The notes: a model not told the origin generated them from the sequence alone. DNA of 64,000 nt from Patiria miniata (GCF_015706575.1 NW_024037059.1:29708129-29772128), one strand, 5' to 3'; shown: positions 11,336-22,770, counted from the stretch's first letter. A program made the numbers and translations.

Positions 11336-12054
11336 AAATACGAGGTTGAAAATAAAGTAAGCACTGGAGACGAGTTTGCAGATTGTGCGAATCTACACTT
11401 ATTCACAAATGTGGAGATTGTGGTCACCAGTTATTTCATTTGCATAAGCTATTGCTGTTTTAAGAAATAAATAAGTCGGAAAATAGACTCAGAAGTTCTG
11501 TAGATCCGCGCAAGAATAAACTCGCCTTCGCCTCGTCCATTCTTAGCACGAATCTACAGTTCCTCCTCGTCCATTCAGCATTCAAGTCCTCTTCCTGCAT
11601 GTATTCTAGGTTCCATTATTGGAGTATGGACATCGTTCGTAAAAATGAAGAGAAGTTTTGTTCACTCTTTGTACACATTCTCTGAACACACATGAATGCA
11701 CACATCAGTTTCGTTTCAACTTTATTGAACCTTTACAAATATTTACAAAACCATATATTTGCTCAAATAATGAACAAAATCATCAAATGTGCATTCTTTT
11801 AAAGCAAAGCGGTATTTCTTAGTTTACATTAAAAACGAGCTGTGTGTTTTACTTCGATGCATGATGAACCAATTAGGTTTCAAATTTCTTAATTTCTAAA
11901 ACATTCGGGTACATTTCAAAATATAGTGAGAATAGGCAAGAAAATGTCACCTTCAAATTCCTCAATTCAAAGCAGTGAAATAAAGAGTTGATGGAGTTGC
12001 TGAATTTTAATCTTGTTTGGTGAAGAAAAAAACACAAGCAATCATTTTAATGTA
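11336..12054. other. No recognised feature
   Basis: AT-rich, with no open frame of note and no terminal repeats. Confidence 0.4.
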
Positions 12055-12235
12055 AGGGGCCATGCAATATAGTTTTATTAAAATGCAGTCAATGTAAATG
12101 CACCTTTGTGTCCAATTTAACCTTATTTCAATATTCAGTTTTCCATTTTCATTGGTGTTTCGGTGCCATTTTGGTTTTTATATTAAACGCAAATTTCCAT
12201 ATTCATGAGCAAAACTGTGATGTCATTTAAAAAGA
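12055..12235 (+). mobile_element. REP-A fragment
   Basis: Left arm from GGGGCCATGCAA to CTGTGATGTCATTT, about 180 bp, cut off before the right half. Confidence 0.65.
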
Positions 12236-13014
12236 CTTTCGGTTTGAAAAATTAGACCACACTTATCGAACATTACAGACATTTTCGATTTAATAATTTG
12301 AACAGTGAGGGGGCTACCATGCAATTCTCACACTCTTGCCAATTTCCTCCAGATATATAATAGTTGAAAGAACATAATTTTAATTAAAAGACAATGGGCC
12401 TTTTTCACGAGTCGGCCATATTGATTTGAAATTGAGGTTAAATCTTTTGGAACTTGCGAAGAGAAATGAAAGCAAGTACATTACTAAATAATTCCAGTCT
12501 GCTTCAATGAATAATTTAAAATTTATAATTAAACATTCCCTAATGTTTCAAGCCAGATTGAAAAAAAAAATGAAAGTAAAATAAGGCTGCATAAATAGTC
12601 TGGTGCCATCCCATTCAACAGTTAACAATTCATGAAATACATTCACGGAATAAGACAATAATGGCTACCTCGTGAATGAGATCCATTATTAACAATTGTT
12701 GACTGCTGCGATGTGGGATATGACTTTTAGACACCCGAGGGGCGCATAGCACCCGCCCCTCGTCTAGAGGCGTTTTGTTATACTTCTGTCTTGGTTTCTT
12801 TGAATTTTGATGTAAACATCACGAAAACAAACAGCGTTTAAACACAACAACCATGACAATCGAACGTCAACTCACATGCATGTCGCGTGCTTGAAACAGC
12901 TGATCGTCTGCTAGTTCGCTGCTCCCACGGTGTAAAACCATGGTGAAATTAGCGCGGGTACCAACGATACAAGCGTTTCACATCGTACGTTCCGTACGTA
13001 CAAAGTCATAGCTA
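12236..13014. other. No gene; small CGAGGGGCG hairpin
   Basis: CGAGGGGCG and CGCCCCTCG form a 9-bp stem at about 12737-12763. Otherwise unremarkable. Confidence 0.45.
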
Positions 13015-13064
13015 GCACACTCCCTATGGGATATCACCTACGTGATATCCCACAGGGAGTGTGC
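13015..13064. repeat. 23-bp stem hairpin, 4-nt loop
   Basis: The left arm starts GCACACTCCCT and ends GGGATATCAC. The right arm is its reverse complement with one mismatch. The loop is CTAC (13038-13041). No relatives were seen in this window, so it could be an isolated palindrome or the remains of a tiny foldback element. Confidence 0.85.
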
Positions 13065-14076
13065 CATGACATTTTATAAACTTAACACGTCATCGTTCTA
13101 GGCCAATGAAAATACAGTATTCAAGACAGAGAGGTATTACAATGAGTAATGACTGATCCCCTTATCAAAATATTTATCTCATTAAAACAAATATTCTTCT
13201 TCCATAACATAGATTCCAAAGGTTCCATAGAACTCTGTATGCCGACCAAGAAGTCCGTTGCAAATTTTTTACAAATTTCTCAGCCTTTATCGACGGAGCA
13301 TTACACGCTCAGAAATGCTCACAAGAAACTGAGAATGATGCTTGGTAAGATGCCACATACAGTATTGCAAATATATTTCCATAATAAAACTGAATTATCA
13401 AGCATGAATTTAAATGATCGGCGCTTAGTAACAGCGCCCTCTCGAGATGTCTGCAACTGCAGACATGTCTCCATATCCGCTGACAAGAAGTCACAAGTTA
13501 ATACATGGTGCATGGCATTAGAAAAGGTAACCAATTTTGCTGAGCAGTCATTTGCTGTTCTAAGCACTTCTGTGCTTAGGGAGATCTGTGAAATCAGCCA
13601 CTAATCAATTCGAGTGAATCTTTCCATTCGTATTGATCACATACGTTTTAATGCGTCATATAGGCCCAGGCCTATTTTTTATTTTCCCCTGGTGTAAAAT
13701 TTAGTCACCTCCAATTCTGAATCATGCATTTAATGACAACATCAAGCAGAGCTAGTGTCCCAAGCTATTTTTCGCAAGTAGGGTTGGTGCCAAAATCATA
13801 TACACATCGGAGAAAGGCCACAATAATTCCTTGCGTAAATACTGTGCCTTCGAACGTCACTGTGGTTACTCATATATACAAACTTTAACGATCCATTGCA
13901 ATGGGTCATATTTTTGACCGAATGAGGGGGCTGTATCAACGGCGCCATTTTCTGAGAACAAACAGTAAGAAAAAAAACACTTTTATCAAAGCAATTCAGT
14001 AAAGCTTTGCTTCAATCAATTATACTTCAATTACATATACTTCGCTTCGCCTTCAAGTACATGGTCAAAAACAAAC
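13065..14076. other. Region beyond the 3' end of the bHLH gene; one 151-codon open frame
   Basis: A plus-strand open frame at 13149-13604 starts with ATG but shows no recognisable motif or codon bias, and I do not call it a gene. TTTTTATTTTC near 13676 gives a minus-strand AATAAA-type signal that could end the bHLH transcript. A GCGCCCTCT word lies at 13434. Confidence 0.3.
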
Positions 14077-14690
14077 TGCGCGCGTCGCCGTATCCATGCG
14101 CGTCTGCTGCAAAATTTCAATGTAAGATGATGTCTCAAAACCGCCAAACTCACTGGTTTGACTGGAATCCTGCTGCTGCACAATTTTAACCTGTTTTTAG
14201 ATGGAGATACGATCGAGTATTAGCTTTATGTCGCCACTCTGGGCTCCCATATATTTTGCACCACTTGCAGACGGTGTTGTAATTCTGTAATTGTGCGTCT
14301 GGAAGCCAGACTGAGGGAGCGATGGTCGTGTATCTTGAACCTGTAAACGCTTTATAATGAGCGCAAAATCTAAGGTGGCAGACTAACGACCAGCCTGGCA
14401 GCTCATGCACGATGTCGCTGTATGGTCTACTCTGACGATACCGTTGTCTCCGATTTTTGTCTTCTCTCTCCAAATTTCCCGAAGAATGTTCGTGTCGGTC
14501 GAGATCGTAAGTGGGTGCAAATTTCTCAAGCCTTATGGCCTTACTGAGGTCACCTCAAGCTCCACTCTGAAGGATATTTTTGAAAGTGTTAAGGGGATCG
14601 AAGCGTCATCTGCAACATCCGCCGACATTTGAAGAAAAAGAAAGTAAAGCTTGCCTCAATGAGACAAGCGCCATACCAGAAACCGGTACG
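14077..14690 (+). mobile_element. PIF/Harbinger-like MITE copy, interrupted
   Basis: Shares with 55152-55528 the blocks GCGCGTCGCCGTA-CCATGCGCGTC, GATGATGTCTCAAAACCGCC, CTCACTGGTTTGACTGGAAT, CTGCTGCTGCACAATTTT and the right-end CATACCAGAAACCGG. The left terminal block is lost. Compared with the other copy, about 330 bp (roughly 14272-14605) is inserted between TTGCAG and the GCCGACATTTGAAG block. Confidence 0.75.
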
Positions 14691-14820
14691 TTTACAACGT
14701 ACGCATGCCAGCTCATGTATGTGTGTTCATCAGATCACGGATCAAAGAATTCCACAAGTTCAGTTTTGGATATGTTGTCGGTTATCACAGTTCACCGACT
14801 AGTCCATGTCACTCGGCCCA

Positions 14821-14934
14821 TCATGGCGACTCTGACATGACGTCACTGGTTGTATCCGATCGCATCTCCTTGTCACATTCTTCAGACGCATCATCCGTGG
14901 TGATTGGTCGCGAGCTGATTGCAAATGGCCATGT
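14821..14934 (-). CDS. TCF21/MSC-like: TCF21/musculin-type bHLH factor, exon 2 (C-terminal)
   Basis: This is a short terminal exon found by looking for the family block that should follow exon 1. The minus strand shows a pyrimidine-rich tract ending TCTTTCTACGCAG directly before ACA TGG CCA TTT. It encodes TWPF and then 33 more residues to a TGA at 14823-14821, 37 residues in all. Exon 1 ends in HPLNL in phase 0, so splicing gives HPLNLTWPF, matching the HPVNLTWPF block of vertebrate TCF21 and MSC. After TWPF the tail (AISSRPITTDDASEEC...) has little left of the vertebrate tail and is rich in Ser, Thr and acidic residues. Splicing was not tested. The exact phase, the AG acceptor and the family motif together make chance unlikely. 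Confidence 0.88.
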   Translation of the reverse strand, partial: TWPFAISSRPITTDDASEECDKEMRSDTTSDVMSESP

Positions 14935-15130
14935 CTGCGTAGAAAGACGGCAAAAAATATGGATTAATGTAATACAACACAGAGAGAATCACTTGACGAA
15001 CAAAAATAAATACGAGTTGCAGATACTGGGTACTTCTGCGACCAAGTATAGCCACTTACCACGAAACATATTTTTATGTGATGAAATAATATATCACATG
15101 ATTTGAAATCGCTTTATAAAGTTTACGGAT

Positions 15131-15545
15131 GTCATGTTCAAGAAAGTGGAACTTATGTATCAAATTCCAACGATGGTCGGTCGGTCATCGTTGGAAATAT
15201 TAATTGCTTTTTTTCAAATACTGCTCCCAATTTACCAATTTTCGTTAGTACACATTTTGTTTGCAATCGGTTACACACCTGTGAATGGGTGCAAGCAAAC
15301 TAGTCTGGTTCCCTGAACTGACAAATCCCGACTCTATATAAATGTTTCTGTTCCGTCTGCAAAGGGAATCAGAGAACCAGACTACAAGAACAGTGTTTCT
15401 TTCTTTGTTTTTCCAGCATCTATGAACACAAAACTTTAAACAGGTCAGTGTAACAATGTTTGCTATGAAATATTAACCCTCAAATCCATCCATTTCTTAA
15501 AATAGCAGCAAAAGCAAATGTTGTATTTTACCTTTAAATTTGGAA
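15131..15545 (+). mobile_element. REP-B copy 1
   Basis: Shares with 26091-26630 the CCTGTGAA-GGGT-CAAGC block, paired GGTTCCCTGA / TCAGAGAACCAGACTAC words, TTTTCCAGCATCTATGAAC and a final AATGTTGTAT...CCTTTAAA end. A central palindrome CCAACGATGGTCGG/TCGGTCATCGTTGG is at 15165-15196. The left TIR is missing here. Confidence 0.8.
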
Positions 15546-15986
15546 GATTGTGCATGATTTAAAAGAATCATGATTTTTGCTACAAATAAAAAATCTTTAA
15601 CAATTTATCGATGTAGAAGTCGATTCGCTGAATGTTATCTCAATCTGAATGTATCTGGTTCGTGACATGAACTTTGACCCACGGCCCAGAATTCTCGCTA
15701 AGAGCTTCCTCTTGACTCGAGTACCGTATAAAGCCGATGTTGCCTTCACAAGCGCGTCGTTGTTCACAATTTCATAAATCTTTGTATATTCACGACATGC
15801 AGCAATTAATTTATTGGAGATGACAAACAACAGTTGCCCCAGCAATTCGGGAGACCTCAACGAAATTCAATTCTCAATAAATAAAAAACCAGGTTTTGAT
15901 ATAGGCCTAAGCAGAACATAAATTGCAGTAAAATTTGGTCACATTTTACCAAAGTGCTTATGTCTACATAAATCAAAATAAAGGAA
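15546..15986. other. Intronic, no recognised feature
   Basis: Contains TAGGCCTA at about 15902. No repeats or exon signals were seen. Confidence 0.4.
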
Positions 15987-16154
15987 ATTTTCGGGTAACT
16001 CTATGCATATGTGGGAAGAATCTCTTCTTGAAGTGAGAGGACGGACAGAGCACACTGTCTGAAACATCGAGTTCTACACTCAACCAACCGGTTCTTTTCA
16101 GAACCACACTTCTTCCAAGAAGAGATTTCTTTCCACATTGTGTTACCCGAAAAT
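15987..16154. mobile_element. 168-bp TIR MITE
   Basis: The ends ATTTTCGGGTAAC and GTTACCCGAAAAT are perfect inverted repeats. The inner arms GTGGGAAGAA-TCTCTTCTTG and CAAGAAGAGA-TTCTTTCCAC continue the pairing. The loop is unrelated. No other copy was noticed in the window and the TSD is unclear. Confidence 0.8.
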
Positions 16155-18323
16155 GTCCTCAATTTTATCTCATCCGCCATGCAAAGCTTCAAGTCAAATA
16201 CATATACATTGTATACATAAATTGTGTATACAGGCCGTGGCTTACTTATATTTCTTCATTTTGCATGTTAATACAATACCCGATGCCCAGAATATTCACT
16301 TAGAAATACACAAATCATTTTCGAAAAATATATGTGATTGTTTCGACTCTTCATACGTATGCATTCCTTTATTTAAAGAGAATAGAGTTAGCGCAGACTG
16401 TGAAACACTTCAGATAATCAAGGTTTAATACTGAAAAAATAAGGAATTCCAATGCGGTCACAGATCAGTGCAAGGCAACGTCGTTAAACTCCCCTCATTC
16501 CGCCAAAAATTAGACCAAAAGTGTTTCCATGTAAACACAAATGGCACCAATAGTACACGTACACCCTCAAGTTCATAGGCAGACGTGTCCAATAGCCCAA
16601 AACCAAAGTTAAACAGACGCTAAATAAAAACCTGATTACACGCCAAAGTCAGAAAACGATAAATGTCCACGCGACGCAATAAAGAGGACCGTAAAAAATC
16701 GGAACAGACCACCGGGAAATCAAAGCGCACCGCCCCGGTGCCTGGCAGTGAAAGTCCGCTGCGCGATCGCGGTGTTTCTAAGCAGTGAGAAATGTTGTTA
16801 TATACCACAACTGAAAACATGCAATTTTGATGTAATTTTGGTCAACTATTTGAAAACAAACTTTCTGACTTGTATTTTTGAAGACCCAAATATGAAGTTG
16901 TTGGTTAGGGCTTCTGGATCGCAGGCTAAAGGCACGTCGAGCACGTTCGGGTGGTTTACGACCTAAAGACAGTTCTAGGACGACCGTCGACTTTGATATT
17001 TGTGGAGAGACGCTCCCGTGTGATATTTAAAGTTCACGTTTTTCTCTTTACTCCAATGTTTTAATAAATATAAATCTCCCTGAATCACACGCTTTATTGT
17101 CTGGCCCGCATGTCCAATTCTTTAAAGGTTTATTTAGGACCATTGGCATTTATCCCAAAAGTAACCCAGCGAATTATTAGGGGCAAATTTACTTGGATTA
17201 AAGAGCGTATGGTACTAAAAAAAACCTTGAAATTATTCCATCTGGCTTGCTGTCATTTAGAAGAAATCCAGATATGTAGGTGATTTCCAACGATCAGTCA
17301 GTTGACTGATTTTTGGAAATAAAGAGTACTATTAACGAAATCGTGTTTTGTGATCAAAAGGTTGTGCATGGTTTATCACCTTTTTTCCCTCGAAAAAAGT
17401 TCCAACAACATCCACTGAGCTGAAATTTAAACAGGTTAGGTATTTTGAGTGGTGTTATTATTGGAAACCAACAAAATGCATGAAAAGCAAATGATCGTAT
17501 ACGCTTTTACTGGTTTGAAACCTCGCATTGTGGCTCCACCAAAACAAAACACAACCGAAAGTAAACCAACTTGACACCGCGATAAGTTTTTGAATCTTAA
17601 AACCAATTTGCATCTACGGTACTGCTGAAAAAAATAAAAATTGTCCAGAAAATGGCTTGGTTGAAACTAATCTTGTCTGTATACATCGAACAGGGCTTTC
17701 CAATCCCTACAATGTATTCAAATCGACAGTTATGGCACAAACAACCGGCCGTAAATTTCACTAACAAGTTTGGAACATTTCCTGAAGCTGTAAAACTTCC
17801 CTTTTTATGGTCTTCGTTAGAGCATAAAACGACACTCAATAAAATACTTTCCCCTCTGACCAGCTTGTGGCCAGGGCACTACACGGGCCCAGCGCACTGT
17901 GGCACCGGCCGGCCAGACACACTGTAACCCGCTAAAGCTAGTTAACTCGCCGCAACTCTTCCGAAAGTTGCAGAGACGTAAGTAGCGAAAGCGATGGGCG
18001 AACCCCCATGACAAAAGGGATGGGGGAGGAAAACGAAAAGAAAAACAGAAGAAGCCAGACGGCGATTTTATTAATTAAACTTAGTAATTGTACTAGTAAA
18101 AAGTACCTTATATATTAGTATGTGTATTTTAACCAACTCCCAAAATTGACAAAAGTTATGTCCCCCTTACCCGCTTTTCGATTCGAATTCTCACGGCCGG
18201 CCCGGTCCGGGAAAGAGATTTGTTAATCACACGTGGGATGGCCTTGGTGAAAATCGCTGTTCTACAAACCATTTTGTTTCAATTAGTTTCGAAATTGTCC
18301 CAGAATTTAGAATTATCTCTGCG
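16155..18323. other. Intronic, mostly unique; divergent REP-B fragment at 17215-17480
   Basis: The fragment shows GCTGTCATTTAGAAGAAA, TTTCCAACGATCAGTCA / TGACTGAT...TTGGAAA and AAATTTAAACAGGTTAG, which match REP-B order. GC-rich patches occur at 16680-16780 (CCGCCCCGGTGCC) and 17870-17925. No gene was recognised. Confidence 0.5.
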
Positions 18324-18616
18324 CAAGGGCGGATCCAGAACAAAATGTTTTTAGGGGGCCAAAAAATTCCAAAACGTGGGTCCCAAAATTACGGCATTGA
18401 GTTCGGTGCCCGCTTTAGGGCCTGAAAAATATTTGGATTCTAGATGCTCTGTGGTGCGATCTGAGACAACTTTAACCTATTTTTTTAAGGAAAAGATAGT
18501 GGTGTGCGCAGTACCTGCATTTATTGCGACGTCATCTAAAAAAATGGGGGGTTTGGGGGCGGGGGGGGGGGCGCCATAGCCTCCGTCGGCCCCCTCCCCT
18601 GGATCCGCCTTTTTTG
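18324..18616. mobile_element. hAT-like MITE (CAAGGGCGGATC), copy 2
   Basis: Starts CAAGGGCGGATCCAG and ends CTGGATCCGCCTTTTTTG. Flanked by TCTCTGCG and TCTCTACG, an 8-bp TSD with one change. The interior matches the copy at 1161-1469 (ATTTGGATTC..., CTGTGGTGCGATCTGAGA; TGCATTTATTGCGACGTC). It sits in the bHLH intron. Confidence 0.78.
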
Positions 18617-19294
18617 TCTCTACGAGGTTCAATTTCTCTATATACTTTCTCTATAAGGCTTTGTGAATCTCCCCCCCCCCCAAAATCCCCCCCCACCCCC
18701 CCCCCAAAAAAAATGTATACATGTATATACATACATAATAATACTTCAAAGGATAAATGCACATATTAAAATAAATATTTGGGCTAAAACATGAAAAAAA
18801 AAAAAATCCTGAGAAGAAAAAAACATGGATTATTGCTATTCATGACAAAACAAGTTTGATCAGCCAAGGCAAGCGCATACCAGTGGACATGCAGGGAGTG
18901 TTGCGACAAAGATATATAAACTTGGACACAAGATGGATGCTGAATGTGCTGTGCTGCTGCTGCATGAGACACGGAGCAATGACGCCAAAATGGTTTCAAC
19001 ATGTGAGCGCACGGCCGGTGCTAGTACCACTGTGGCAAATAGCCTTTAAAAAAAGACTCACCAAAAATTCTGCAACTGAAAGTAAAATTCGCCTGTGAGT
19101 GTGAAATTAGAGTTCATTTGGGTACATTTAATTCGTGGCAAATTTCATCAGCAACTGATGCATGACACCATTTCAGTCGGTATTTTCAGAAATTATAGGA
19201 AGACCGTTCGCTAACTTTGTGGTACACAGTCGCTCCAACGTTTGGGTTCAAACGATGCCATCGTTTGGCAAATTACCAGTAACACTGTTCACTA
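18617..19294. other. Intronic; C-rich and A-rich low complexity
   Basis: Long C runs at 18671-18712 are followed by A runs and a TATACATG tract. The rest shows nothing. Confidence 0.5.
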
Positions 19295-19483
19295 CAGTCG
19301 ACTCTCGTTAGAACAAACTCTGTTAATACAAAATTCTGGTTATAACAAACATAAGACCTTGGTCCCGACTGTGCATTTATGTGCACAATGAATGGGACTG
19401 ATGTTCCTCTTAATACAAAATTCTGATATAAGAAAAACAATTTGGCTAGGTCCGAACGAGTTTGTATTAACGAGACTCGACTG
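19295..19483. mobile_element. pogo/Tigger-like MITE
   Basis: Inverted ends CAGTCGACTCTCGTTAG and TTAACGAGACTCGACTG sit next to TA on the left and AA (a decayed TA) on the right. CAGT-start TIRs with a CTCGTTA core and TA targets are typical of pogo/Tigger elements. At 189 bp it cannot code. Confidence 0.8.
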
Positions 19484-20409
19484 AACGCAACCGTGATTTC
19501 GTTGTTTTCACAGATCTTTAAGTCGACAAAAATGAAGCTGTAAGCAAAACAAATGTGCCTTCACGTCCTTAGTAAATAAGCCATTTGTTAAAAATTCATT
19601 GAAGACACCATGGAGATGTTTCAACCCAACCGCGCAGTGAGCCCATTTTGTGATAGTCATCACACAGTCATCGCAACTCAATACACATGGCCATGACCTT
19701 GTATTTAAAGTCCATCATCACACGAGAGAAACAATACCGTCTTGAACTAAGACTATACACCGAGAACACATAGCAAGGAGAAGAACAGTGTCATCATGGT
19801 CGTGGAATCTACAAGCATTTGACAAGATCGTAGACACAATTTCTTACATTAAGACATTATTTAGAGAAATTTTCGCTCTCCTGCCTTCTAGTACGCCTGA
19901 TTACCCTCTCCAGTTCACTGAGATATAACGATTTGAAGAAGAGGGTCTCACCATGGTCTCACCATGGTCTCCGTACTCCAATCAAAGTGTCGTGTCATCA
20001 ATCAACACCGAAAATTACCATAATTCAATTAAGCGCGCACACAATAATGAAAGCTAAATCTGGGCTGTAGGTGCTGAAATTCCAATACTAAGTAGGCTAA
20101 TGGATGTGACAAGCCGTCTTTGATGTCATTACAGCTTCGCCCCAATTGCTTAAGAATTCAGGAATTGCTCAAGCATTAAAACATAGACTTTTGAACCTCA
20201 TGTTTGTCTCTCCTCGTCACCCGACAGCATTGTTCGTCTAAAGGTACTTTATTAACCACATCTTTTTTAAGAGGCACTGATTGTAATACAAGCAGGCCCG
20301 GATTACCTAGGGCCAACGAACACTTCGGAAACCTTAAAATACGAACAATGTAGGGCCTACGAAAATACCACAGTGTGCCATAAAACACAAGCAGACAAGT
20401 GTGTATTTT
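19484..20409. other. Intronic; short CCATGGTCTCA tandem
   Basis: Two and a half copies of an 11-bp CCATGGTCTCA unit lie at about 19950-19977. Nothing else was seen. Confidence 0.5.
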
Positions 20410-20750
20410 ACCTATAATCGTGGACCACCTATAGGGGGTCCACGATAAAATTAAAGTACAAACAGAAGTGGGACAATATTGTCCCACTTTTGTTTGTACT
20501 CTAACTGTTTAGGAAGACCTTCCATATGTTTTGTACAAGATCGTCAAACGTGGACCTTCGGAAATTGTGGACCTATTGTCCTCTATTGTTCAACGTCCCC
20601 TATCGCCTATTGAATGCATAAACAATTCCACCCGCCCCCGTCATGATATCACGAGGACCTCTAATATCCCTACTTTTGTTCCTATTGTTTGTACTCTAAC
20701 CTTCTCTCAACGTGTCCCATAAGGTTTGTACACGAAAACCTCCCGAGGAC
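20410..20750 (+). mobile_element. REP-C copy 1 with twin palindromes
   Basis: Shares GTACTCTAAC-TT-TTAGGAAGACCT-CCATA-GTTTTGTAC, GTGGACC and CTATTGTCCTCTATTG-TTCAACGTCCCC with 29540-29700 and 44345-44540. The left end carries two adjacent near-perfect palindromes, 20417-20446 (30 nt) and 20456-20499 (44 nt), that the other copies lack. Confidence 0.7.
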
Positions 20751-21581
20751 TTTTTTTCTACATCATTTACTGCACTTACTAATTAGATTCAAATAAACTG
20801 TACTTTTTTGTTCGTCATCTGATATGAATTCACAGTAAATCTGGCATCTCTGATGTCGTGTTTAAGAGTAAAATGACGCGTATCAATATAGTTCCTTCGT
20901 GTGTTTTTTTGCAAAGACAACAATGACAAACGTTTTTTGATTTTTAAATGATTTTACACTTCTTGCATGTATTTCATACCTGTTTGCCTAATGTGCTGTT
21001 GTATTTTTGTTGAATTAGAAGCGTGGAAATAAATGTGATATTGAATTGAATAAAATTGAATTGACAAAAACAAATAATGTACATAATGCCTAAAGCACCA
21101 AACTGCAACTGCGACCAACTTGTAATTCAATGAAATGGGCAGTGTGGAATAAGAACTTTTAAGCATTTTTTTTATAAGAAAGCTTCCATTCCAGCAACAC
21201 AAAATAAAGAAACTAGTCGCCGTAGTTACCAATTTCAATTAACAGTATCAATAAGAGTAAAAGCGTGCACACTACTTGCTGGGAAAATTTAAAGATGTTC
21301 TGTTTTGTTTATAACAAATCCTTAATCCTAGTTATCACTAGATATTTATAGTACTTAAACTGTTAAAAAGAAACAAGTATATTTTGGCACAGTTTAATGC
21401 GAATCAAAAGCTGGTTCAAATCGCTTATGGCTAGTTAATTAAAATGGAAATTATAAGACTACTAGTACTGGCATCACTGAAATGAAAATGGGTAAAAAAT
21501 ATAGTTTCCCGAGAAATCCAGATCTAGTAGTACACGAGTGCAGTGTTGCAAGATAAGATAGATATGGGCTATTTTGTTCTA
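20751..21581. other. Intronic; AT-rich
   Basis: GAATTGAATA words near 21041 and many ATT runs. No element or exon was recognised. Confidence 0.4.
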
Positions 21582-21587
21582 ACTTAC

Positions 21588-22073
21588 CAAATTTAAGGGG
21601 TGGACCATCGTGCCATCCAATGTATCGCCGTCCAGTATTTTTCTAAGGTGGGAAATATAACTGGATGCGAGTCTCAATGTGTCCAACTTGGACAGTTTTG
21701 TGTCAGGGGGAACCCATGGCAAGCTGGTCTTCAGCCGGCCGAAGGCCTTACTCAGCACTCTCATGCGGGACCGCTCCCTGGCGTTCGCCGCGTTCCGTTG
21801 CATGGGTTTGATGGGGGCTCTCGCGCCGCTACCCCGTCGGCCCGATGCGCCGGCACCCGCTCCAGAACCCCCACCTCGCCGTTTGCACGCTTTACCCCGC
21901 TGCGGAGTTGTACGACTGCAGCTCGCCCCCGGACTATGTAGCACGATTTCTGTCAAGTCCGAGGGGGAATTCAAACACAAAACCTCCTCTTTCATACTCT
22001 TGCCCTGGCTGTTGTTGTTCAAGTCCGTGAATGATTCCTGCTTTCTGGTGGGTCGGTCTCGCAAACGAAGCAT
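21588..22073 (-). CDS. TCF21/MSC-like: TCF21/musculin-type bHLH transcription factor, exon 1
   Basis: This is a nuclear class II bHLH factor. Vertebrate relatives (TCF21/capsulin, MSC/musculin) dimerise with E proteins on E-boxes and specify mesodermal and muscle lineages. Counting from the ATG at 22073, residues 93-147 are the bHLH: basic region [13 protein letters not shown], then helix 1, loop [11 protein letters not shown] and helix 2 ending SHLRKIL. These are almost identical to the vertebrate family, with Ser for Ala after ARER. Before it lies a Gly/Ala/Arg-rich linker (residues 64-90). The exon ends HPLNL at a GTAAGT donor (21587-21582). With exon 2 the protein would be 199 aa, against 179 and 206 in human TCF21 and MSC. 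The frame is open only to a stop at 22193 with no earlier ATG. The ATG at 21995 (A at -3) is a better-context alternative, giving 173 aa. Confidence 0.95.
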
Positions 22074-22770
22074 CGGAGCAAAAAGACTGAAATTGGTGAG
22101 AATAACAAGCGGTAAGTCCTGGGAGTATTGGGTGATGGATAGCGGTGCTAGGCGAGAACCTTGAGCGGAGTCAGCCGTGGTCACACGGTATCAGTTGAGG
22201 GAGCAGACGCAGTCAGCAGCACGTTGCCTGGATTATGTCGTTTGTGTGGACCCTCTTCTGATTTCTCGTTTATCCTCAGAGTTATTCGTTAATCACTGTC
22301 AATGTATCTCAGGCGCTGTTGGAACTATCCTAAGCTGCTTCAAAAATTCAAGAGGATTTCTCCATGCGCATGGAAACAACCAGCCTCAGTTAATTGTCGG
22401 GCATCAGGTATAGCTGCCTAATTGTCTCGAATTTTCCATGACTCCAAATAGTTAGTATGCCTTGTTTACAATCGTCCAAATGTAGCAACAGAGATGGCAA
22501 ATTTAAACAGTTTCCATTCAGTGACGATTTTTCCTCCTTCTGACTCTTGTATACAGTTGTACTTGTAGTCAAAAATAATGATAGCTCGATGTTTAAGACA
22601 AAAACGTTGACACAGACATCTCAGATCTTCGAAGACATGTAAGTCCTGGTCAAATTCATTTCACACTTGCGGAGATGATAGCTCCGAATATGGTCCATAC
22701 GACTGAAGAAAGTTTGAGGTTCTGTCACTCTTCGTATCCCATCTCCAGCAAGGTTGATGGACCAACTGGC
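22074..22770 (-). other. Probable 5' leader of the bHLH gene
   Basis: Lies between the TATA-like box and the coding start. It carries several short upstream ATG frames on the minus strand, including ATGCGCATGGAG at about 22363 and ATGGAAAAT at about 22440, each closing within a dozen codons. An undetected 5' intron is possible: TCACCAATTTCAG near 22085 is a plausible acceptor. Confidence 0.4.

Larger units (their letters stand above)
14935..21587 (-). other. Intron of the bHLH gene (6,653 bp)
   Basis: Bounded by donor GTAAGT (21587-21582) and acceptor CAG (14937-14935) on the minus strand. It holds REP-B copies (15131-15545 and about 17215-17480), a TIR MITE (15987-16154), a hAT-like MITE (18324-18616), a pogo/Tigger-like MITE (19295-19483) and REP-C with twin palindromes (20410-20750). 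Outside these I saw no coding signal or conserved-looking RNA. Confidence 0.8.

Noticed and set aside
13149-13604. 151-codon plus-strand frame
   Set aside because: No motif, no codon bias and no neighbouring exon signals; expected by chance in 64 kb of AT-rich DNA at this length about once.
21600-22164. Plus-strand frames of 113 and 161 codons
   Set aside because: Antisense shadows of the GC-rich bHLH exon.
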